Shown: piece by piece, positions 51,080 through 56,644 of the stretch
How positions within the stretch are numbered: position 1 is the stretch's first letter
Layout of the letters: each line of letters begins with the position of its first letter
NCBI GenBank assembly: GCA_041652635.1
Contig: JBAZGW010000002.1
Location: 1 to 56,644 of the forward strand
Origin: Undivivens sp041652635
GTDB lineage: Bacteria > Omnitrophota > Gorgyraeia > Gygaellales > Profunditerraquicolaceae
Direction of reading: 5' to 3'
DNA length: 56,644 bases
Position numbers and translations under genes: made by a program
The notes under the pieces: model-generated
The model's input: the letters and a program-made list of their open reading frames with translations, nothing else
Database searches by the model: none
Told to the model about the DNA's origin: nothing

Positions 51080-51400
51080 ATGAGATGCAAAATATGTAAT
51101 AAAGAATTTTCACCAAGTAAATATAATCCATCTCAACAGACCTGTTCTTCTCTTGAGTGCCAGCATTTGCGGCAAGTTCTGAATGAACGGGAATGGCGGG
51201 AGAGGAATCCGGATTATTTTCGTTGCCATGGACAGGATCAGGTTTGGCAGGAAAACAGGTATAGATATGTTAAGCTTTGGAGATTATCCCACCGTGATTA
51301 TCTGCGTGAGTATGCTAAAAATCATGCCCCTCAGCGACGGGAATACATGCGTGAATATATGCGCAGGTATCGTCAGTCCGTCCGCCAGCCTGTAGTGTAA
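51080..51400 (+). CDS. Small zinc-ribbon protein
   Basis: A 106-aa basic protein. The N-terminal C-K-I-C-N-K-E-F and C-S-S-L-E-C-Q give a Cys4 zinc-ribbon (C3, C6, then C-x4-C). The rest is a charged helix ending in Arg-rich R-E-Y-M-R-E-Y-M-R-R-Y-R, suitable for nucleic-acid binding. I start at the ATG at 51080 rather than the upstream codons, because the promoter overlaps them. The function is not known; it is oriented toward the giant ORF but separated from it by that ORF's own promoter. Confidence 0.7.
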   Translation: MRCKICNKEFSPSKYNPSQQTCSSLECQHLRQVLNEREWRERNPDYFRCHGQDQVWQENRYRYVKLWRLSHRDYLREYAKNHAPQRREYMREYMRRYRQSVRQPVV

Positions 51401-51426
51401 GACAAAACAAAAGTTAGTTTATTTTC

Positions 51427-51455
51427 TTGACATCATCAAGGGCAGTAGATATAAT
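51427..51455 (+). promoter_or_regulatory. Sigma-70-type promoter of the giant secreted-protein gene
   Basis: TTGACA (51427-51432), 17-base spacer, TATAAT (51450-51455), a near-perfect promoter. The first in-frame codon after the preceding stop is GTG at 51460, too close to the -10 box for a normal leader; the ATG at 51664 is about 200 bases downstream. Confidence 0.75.
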
Positions 51456-51663
51456 TTAGGTGGATGAAAGTTTTATAAACGTTTTAAAATCATTAAAAGA
51501 ACTTTTATCCAAGCCTATACCTGAGAAATCAGATATAGGAAAGCCGCGGATCCAAAAAGGGATTATACTCTTTCTTTTAGGACCGGGCTTAGTTTCTGAA
51601 ATAGCTCGGTTTTTTGGTGTGTGGGGTGTATCAAGGGGTGTGTCGCAAGGGTGTGGGGGAGAA

Positions 51664-54600
51664 ATGAGTAGTTGGAGGGGGAAACTCTGGTTAAAAGCCA
51701 TTGCTTTGGCAGTTGCCGGCATCTTCGCTTTCTCGGAAGTTACCTGGGCTGCCAGAACAGACTTTATTTTGCCTTCCGTCGTTACTAATCGTAATATTCC
51801 TTCAGCCCAACAGAATCAAGCTCCTGTAAAGAAAAGTTTACTTGAAACCTTTAATGAAATATATACGAATTTCTCTTCTGTCCTTTTCCCATTCGCTCAT
51901 GCCGAAGTAATCAAGGAAGCTGTAGAGTCTGATCTTATTAGCATCTTCAACCGTATCAATAGGGGAGGGGAAGAATACAGCAATACCTCCGACCGTATCA
52001 CCAAATCCGAAGAAATATGTGGCTTAGCCGACACTGCTACTGTTAGACAGTCTGACCGTATCATCACAAAGTTCTCCCAAAAAGAGTCCGGCAAAGTAAT
52101 TGCTCAGACCGTATCAGGAAAGAAAGCGCAGGAATTACAACCATATCAGATAATGTCCGCATTTTTTAATGAAGCGCGGAAGATCGAGTCAACCGTATAT
52201 CAGTCTACTTCCGATAGCTTCTACTATAACCTGGCTGACTTAAAGTCCCGGCAGGCTGTGGTAGAGACTTTACAGATCCCTACCGATTGTCTTGATAGAA
52301 GCGTTTATTTGTTCAGGGTTGCCGGAAAATTTAACCTTGCTCCGGAAATCGTAATAATTAAGGATAAGAAAGCAAATATCGGGCATGCCTTGTTGGCAAT
52401 TAATGATTCCGGCACAAATAAAAGAGTCATTATTGAAACCACGGCTAAGAAAGCCGATAATGGTAACGGCTCAGGTTATCTTTCCTCCTACCTTAATAAA
52501 GGATGCGAGGTTTTGACTATCGCAAGATCATTGAAGGAATTGACAGCTTTCCTTAATAAAGAAGGCAGGGGGATCAGCATTGCTTGGGGAGATGGCTGGG
52601 GATCGGCGGCCAGCTCTCAGGCTTCCAGCGGCAGTTATTCAACGGGTAGTTTCACGGCAGGAAGTGACAGCGGCACAGGCAGCACTATTTCAAGTTCCGG
52701 GTCATCTTCCTGGTATTCTGTCAGCAGTTTTTCCGATTCCTCCTCTTTTTCTTACTCTACCGCTGTAATTCCTTCTTTAAGCTCTACCTGGGACACCAGC
52801 AGTCTTTATGGCAGCTTTGGCAGTTTTATTTCCGATTATTCAATCGGCAGTTCATTCAGCCTTCCTTCTACCGGGGTATTTTCGTTTGTTTATTCCACCA
52901 TTTCGTCTTCCTTTGATTATGTCTATTCAAATACCGCTACTACTTCAAGCGTCCCGTCTTTTAATATAGTTGTAACCGACAATATCCCAAGCTTTTCTTT
53001 CTCTGCATTAGCTTCAGGGGATACTTTCAGCGCTTCCTATGATACAGACAGTCAGACTTTGTCTATTCCCGCTCAAACCATCGCAAATATAAGTAGCGTG
53101 TTGGGGAAAGACGCCACACAAACGGAATACGAAGCCGCATTTTATTATTTAGGAGTAAAGACATTCAGAGAATCTCAGGATAGCGTTTTTCAGGCGGATG
53201 CTGATTCGGATGGATTGACCAAGGGGGCGGTATCGGCTCATTCAGCCGTATTGAAACAGGCGGGCGAGAGTTTCGCGGCCGGCAGTATCGGCAGTCAGGA
53301 ATGGAGCGAGGGATATACCTGGTTGGAGACAGGCAGGCAGTTGCTTGAGGCCGAGACTGTCACTAAGAGCACGGAAAGCATGCAGTTGTATTCGGCGTAT
53401 TCCGTCTCTCTTGGTGACCAATATTTCCTGGAAGCGGAAAGTGCTGAGAAAACCGGGGATTACGCCAGGGCTTCTGAAAGATACGCCGAGGCGGCAAAAC
53501 AGTTTGAATTGGCTTTCAACGCGGATCAGGGAGTTTCCTTGAATAATCTGGTGGATGCTTCCTTAATTACCCTTATCGGGGAAACTTATAGCAAGATCGG
53601 GGAAACCGATAAAGCCCTGGAGTTGTATTCATTGGCATTGCAACATACCTCTAACTATAAACCCGCGCAGTTCCTGCTTGAACAATTAGAGAAAGGTAAT
53701 GTGGGTATCGGACAGGATAATGCCGTTGAACCTAGATATGCCTGTCAGTCAATGTCGCTTTGTTTAATCCGCAGCGCTTTCAGAGAAACTAAGTTGGATA
53801 TTACGCAGGATAGCCAGCAGGTAGAGCTTATCGCGGTTACAAGTGATTCGGCTAATATAGCGTCAGGCAGCGTTTCGGAAGGCAGGATGCAGATTCAGTC
53901 GCTGGATGACTTGGCACAGGAAAACAGCGGCGGGATATCGATCGTGTTCGCTCCCGGGACGGACGTAACGGCCCAGCAGCAGAAAGTTGAAGGAATAGAT
54001 GTTCAGTTAGGGACCGCGCAGGAAGCGTTGACTCTGGCTGAGAATACAGAGCTTACCACCGAAGGCAAAACGAAAATAGTCAGCGTGGATTTCGGTATGG
54101 ATTCCAGTATCGTTGATTCCCAGGCCGATAGGGGACTGGTGATCACAGGATCAAACGAGAACGTCGTGATCTCCGGCGTCAACGCCGGTGGAACATTGGT
54201 TATAGAGAACAATGATGACCTGGTGGTATCCGGCCTAACGGCGGGAATGGATATTACGCTCGTTGATTCAAAGGAGAGCGCGGTAAGCGATATCGAAGCA
54301 TTGACCGGTAGTATCACCATAGATACGGTAACCGGATCAAGTATAGATACGGTAACGGCAGAAGGTGATGTCCGGTTAAGCGAAGTCAACGGGTCAACTT
54401 TAAGTGATTTAACTGCGGAAGCCGGCGATGTGTCGGTTTCACAAGTGAGCGATTCAACCATAAATAGCGTTTCTTCATTGACCGGGGATATCAAAATAGA
54501 GGAAGTCGTGTCTTCTAATATCGGTGATATCGAGGCCGGCGAAGATGTAAGGTTGACCGATATAACCGGTTCCACGGTCAACAGTTTAAGCGCGGAAGCC

Positions 54601-56644
54601 GGAAGTATCACAGTATCACAGGTAACCGCTTCAGTCTTGAATAGTATTGTTTCATCGGCAGGCGATATTAATATAGAGTGTATAACTTCTTCTTCGATCA
54701 GTGATATCGCAGCGGCGGAAGACATTAGCTTGACGGATATCAGCGGTTCAACGGTAAAAGGCATAACTGCGGATAACGGCAGTATTTCGATAAACAACGC
54801 CGTTGATTCAGCTCTGAGCAATATAAAATCAGTCAATGGCGATATCGTTTTTAACGATTTGTCCGGCAGTGAGATAAAGAGTATCAGCGCGCAGGAGGAT
54901 ATGTCATTTACCGTCCTGACGGATACCGTAGCGGATGCCATATCGGGATCGGCCGCTTTGACGATCAATAATTCGGAGGCGATCGAGTTCCAGGGAATCA
55001 GCGGACAGAACGGAGATCTCTATCTAAGCGGTTCTTCTTTGGACAGGACAAGCGGAACCCCGGCGCTCATAAACACGGTGGACCTTAAAGGGAGCATTTC
55101 TTTGTCCGGTATCGCCGCCGTTGCCGATCCGCCGCTAACCGGAGAGAATTATTTGCCGGGCGGCAGGCAATTAGTGCTGGACAGCGCTCAATTATCTCAA
55201 CAAGACAGCAGCAGATTATCCATATCGTTTGAAAAGGCAGAAACCTTTAATGATATTGAATACGTTATGCTTTCAAAGGCGCCTCCGCAGTCTATTGATA
55301 TAAAGGCAGTAGCGGCGTTAGATGATCTGTCGTCCGATTCAACGGTTTCTTCTTTGTTATCCGGGGTCATGGATGACAGTTCTATTCTTAAATCAGGAAC
55401 ATTTACGTCCTTGAAACCTTATGAGGTTACCGGCACGGAGTCGTCCGCGCAGAGTTTGAAGGACCTGCTTTCCTTGACCGCGGAGAATGGGATACAGGCG
55501 GCGGAAGACAAATTACCGGTCAATTCAGAGTTGACGGCGGACGCCGTCAGCGCGATGACAGCGGCGGAAGGGGCTTTGAGTTATCCTCTTCAGACAAATC
55601 CGCTTGGCGGAGTCCAGGGCACAGTGAATACACAGGGAAGCGGTGATTCTTCTTCGACGGCGGCCGCTTCCTATGCGTTAAGTATTTTACCCGTTCTCTC
55701 GGGTATATTAAATAACGGTAATCCACAATTGAGCGAATATCTGACTACTACGGCATCCGGCAGAGGCCCTCCGGAAGCGGCTACCTCAGATTACCTTTCC
55801 TCATTCCTCAATTCCGGTTCCATCTCCTATCAGGGACAAAACTCCATTTCTGTTTCTTCGTCTTATTTAAATAATAATCTTTTTAGTATAACAATAGACC
55901 GTGGCCAGGGGGGTGTTCTTTCTTCCTACTTAGAAGGGATCCCCCCTATTTCTAACGGTCTGTTCAGCACTACTAAAGATCTGTCTTATTCCGGAAGTGA
56001 TAAAGTGCCGGATCTCACGACTTTGGAAGAGAACTCCGTGGCTTTGCCGGATTATGTTTCAGCTCAAGGTTTTTCCTCCGATTTTGTTGCCTGGACAAAC
56101 GAGAGTGCGCAGACTGCCTGGAATTGGAATACCGATCAGGGCAGGCTGCATAGCGGCGCGTATCCCGAAGCCGGGGTCAGCGTGAATATTTACGCACTTC
56201 CGGAGGGGGAAGCGGATTGGGGAGCTACCTATCAGGGCGGGGAAGTGTATATCACAGATAATACTTATGATACCGCGGTAAGCGACGCCCAGAGTGCCTT
56301 GTATCCGGAATACAATTTTAAGGCTGCCGCCGAGGCCATCTTTGTGCATGATCTTAATGATTATAAGGTTAATGAAGATGGGAGCATCATTGATTGGACA
56401 CATGAACAGAATCAGGGTGCGGAGGCCGCTTATTTGGTCCTCAAGGTTGATCAATTAGCCCAGACAGCTGAAGGTTGGGCGGATGAAGACCCGTTGAAAC
56501 AGGAAAGCCTTAGCGCAGCGGCCGAATATGCCGCTAAGTTCAACGTGATAGCCGGCGAAGAGATCAGCCTGGATCAGTTGGTTTACGATACTGACAACAG
56601 GGAGTTTATCAATACCTATAAAGGCTTTTCCGAAAGGTCAATCG
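51664..56644 (+). CDS. Giant secreted surface protein, 3' end beyond the window
   Basis: Open for 1,660 codons with no stop. From the ATG: a signal peptide (about 1-32, ending T-W-A-A-R-T). Residues about 120-280 have a transglutaminase-like order, P-T-D-C-L-D-R-S then N-I-G-H-A-L-L-A-I-N then V-I-I-E-T-T. Then come a Ser/Tyr/Phe-rich linker (about 310-450), TPR-like helices (about 590-680), about twelve 20-residue repeats (54226-54990) and further beta-rich sequence. GGGGGAG precedes the ATG closely. The frame is also open upstream to a GTG at 51460, adding 68 residues, which would make an extended signal peptide; I cannot decide. Probably a surface or secreted adhesin/hydrolase; giant predicted proteins are known in Omnitrophota. 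Confidence 0.8.
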   Translation, partial: MSSWRGKLWLKAIALAVAGIFAFSEVTWAARTDFILPSVVTNRNIPSAQQNQAPVKKSLLETFNEIYTNFSSVLFPFAHAEVIKEAVESDLISIFNRINRGGEEYSNTSDRITKSEEICGLADTATVRQSDRIITKFSQKESGKVIAQTVSGKKAQELQPYQIMSAFFNEARKIESTVYQSTSDSFYYNLADLKSRQAVVETLQIPTDCLDRSVYLFRVAGKFNLAPEIVIIKDKKANIGHALLAINDSGTNKRVIIETTAKKADNGNGSGYLSSYLNKGCEVLTIARSLKELTAFLNKEGRGISIAWGDGWGSAASSQASSGSYSTGSFTAGSDSGTGSTISSSGSSSWYSVSSFSDSSSFSYSTAVIPSLSSTWDTSSLYGSFGSFISDYSIGSSFSLPSTGVFSFVYSTISSSFDYVYSNTATTSSVPSFNIVVTDNIPSFSFSALASGDTFSASYDTDSQTLSIPAQTIANISSVLGKDATQTEYEAAFYYLGVKTFRESQDSVFQADADSDGLTKGAVSAHSAVLKQAGESFAAGSIGSQEWSEGYTWLETGRQLLEAETVTKSTESMQLYSAYSVSLGDQYFLEAESAEKTGDYARASERYAEAAKQFELAFNADQGVSLNNLVDASLITLIGETYSKIGETDKALELYSLALQHTSNYKPAQFLLEQLEKGNVGIGQDNAVEPRYACQSMSLCLIRSAFRETKLDITQDSQQVELIAVTSDSANIASGSVSEGRMQIQSLDDLAQENSGGISIVFAPGTDVTAQQQKVEGIDVQLGTAQEALTLAENTELTTEGKTKIVSVDFGMDSSIVDSQADRGLVITGSNENVVISGVNAGGTLVIENNDDLVVSGLTAGMDITLVDSKESAVSDIEALTGSITIDTVTGSSIDTVTAEGDVRLSEVNGSTLSDLTAEAGDVSVSQVSDSTINSVSSLTGDIKIEEVVSSNIGDIEAGEDVRLTDITGSTVNSLSAEAGSITVSQVTASVLNSIVSSAGDINIECITSSSISDIAAAEDISLTDISGSTVKGITADNGSISINNAVDSALSNIKSVNGDIVFNDLSGSEIKSISAQEDMSFTVLTDTVADAISGSAALTINNSEAIEFQGISGQNGDLYLSGSSLDRTSGTPALINTVDLKGSISLSGIAAVADPPLTGENYLPGGRQLVLDSAQLSQQDSSRLSISFEKAETFNDIEYVMLSKAPPQSIDIKAVAALDDLSSDSTVSSLLSGVMDDSSILKSGTFTSLKPYEVTGTESSAQSLKDLLSLTAENGIQAAEDKLPVNSELTADAVSAMTAAEGALSYPLQTNPLGGVQGTVNTQGSGDSSSTAAASYALSILPVLSGILNNGNPQLSEYLTTTASGRGPPEAATSDYLSSFLNSGSISYQGQNSISVSSSYLNNNLFSITIDRGQGGVLSSYLEGIPPISNGLFSTTKDLSYSGSDKVPDLTTLEENSVALPDYVSAQGFSSDFVAWTNESAQTAWNWNTDQGRLHSGAYPEAGVSVNIYALPEGEADWGATYQGGEVYITDNTYDTAVSDAQSALYPEYNFKAAAEAIFVHDLNDYKVNEDGSIIDWTHEQNQGAEAAYLVLKVDQLAQTAEGWADEDPLKQESLSAAAEYAAKFNVIAGEEISLDQLVYDTDNREFINTYKGFSERSI
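54226..54990 (+). repeat. Array of about twelve 20-residue beta-helix-like repeats
   Basis: Inside the giant ORF, units of about 60 bases repeat with the consensus A-x-x-G-D-I-x-L-x-x-V-x-G-S-T-I-x-D-I-x. Examples are E-G-D-V-R-L-S-E-V-N-G-S-T-L and E-D-I-S-L-T-D-I-S-G-S-T-V. Alternate repeats look more alike (G-E-D-V-R-L-T-D-I and A-E-D-I-S-L-T-D-I; A-G-D-V-S-V-S-Q-V and A-G-S-I-T-V-S-Q-V), implying a duplicated three-repeat block. The pattern suits a right-handed parallel beta-helix. Confidence 0.7.

Noticed and set aside
54003..54968. 321-codon minus-strand ORF
   Set aside because: It is the antisense of the repeat array in the giant ORF; its composition is a mirror of the repeats and it has no ribosome binding site.

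Overview
The window looks like a piece of the chromosome of an uncultured diderm (Gram-negative type) bacterium. Tripartite RND efflux genes, a TolC-type outer-membrane channel, a TonB C-terminal domain, a PilZ protein, an O-antigen-ligase-like protein and a lipoprotein all require two membranes. The mix of Thr/Ser-rich secreted proteins, TIGR04076 domains, tetratricopeptide repeat (TPR) proteins and a very long surface-protein ORF is what I would expect of Omnitrophota or a related PVC-group lineage. That placement is an inference from gene style, not a database result.

1-19 kb is mostly housekeeping on the plus strand: tRNA-Glu(CTC), an ABC-F ATPase (uup), a YchF-like protein without its GTPase P-loop, and a purine/folate/one-carbon run (purH, folC, mnmE, folE). 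Next come a PilZ protein, a PEGA-domain protein, a membrane glycosyltransferase, a HAMP-like protein, a TPR protein, comM (minus strand), a coiled-coil protein, a DUF212 protein, an L,D-transpeptidase and accA. The intergenic DNA carries dispersed hairpin-forming repeats.

19-29 kb is the most striking part. One long plus-strand operon encodes a type II polyketide synthase system: KS-alpha (with a one-base frameshift), a catalytically dead KS-beta (chain length factor), a B12-type radical SAM enzyme, an ACP, a PF04199 cyclase, a TcmN/WhiE-type aromatase/cyclase and an MFS exporter. It is preceded by a PCP-reductase-like small protein, a PanE-type reductase and a tandem TIGR04076 protein. The minimal PKS plus aromatase and no ketoreductase points to an aromatic, largely unreduced polyketide made on the ACP and exported by the MFS protein.

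29-36 kb holds surface-polysaccharide genes (O-antigen-ligase-like; a frameshifted GT4). They are followed by a well-delimited operon with its own promoter, leader terminator and final terminator: two D-Ala-D-Ala-ligase-like ATP-grasp enzymes, a KamA-type 2,3-aminomutase and a lipoprotein peptidyl-prolyl isomerase.

36-51 kb is all minus strand: an RND adaptor and two RND permeases, a periplasmic protein, a small ORF, two Thr/Ser/Tyr-rich secreted proteins behind a structured, terminator-containing leader, and a TolC-type protein. One permease carries a 240-residue Pro-rich linker and a C-terminal winged-helix DNA-binding domain. The TolC-type protein has a TonB C-terminal domain at its N terminus.

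51-56.6 kb has a small zinc-ribbon protein and then the first 1,660 codons of a huge secreted protein that runs off the window. It has a signal peptide, a transglutaminase-like segment, a Ser-rich linker, TPR-like helices and a run of about 20-residue beta-helix repeats.

Stretches where I saw nothing I could support: roughly 1-69, 193-234, 3784-3833, 48812-49025 and 50877-51043. Two genes (KS-alpha and GT4) are each broken by a single missing base, which may reflect assembly error rather than biology.
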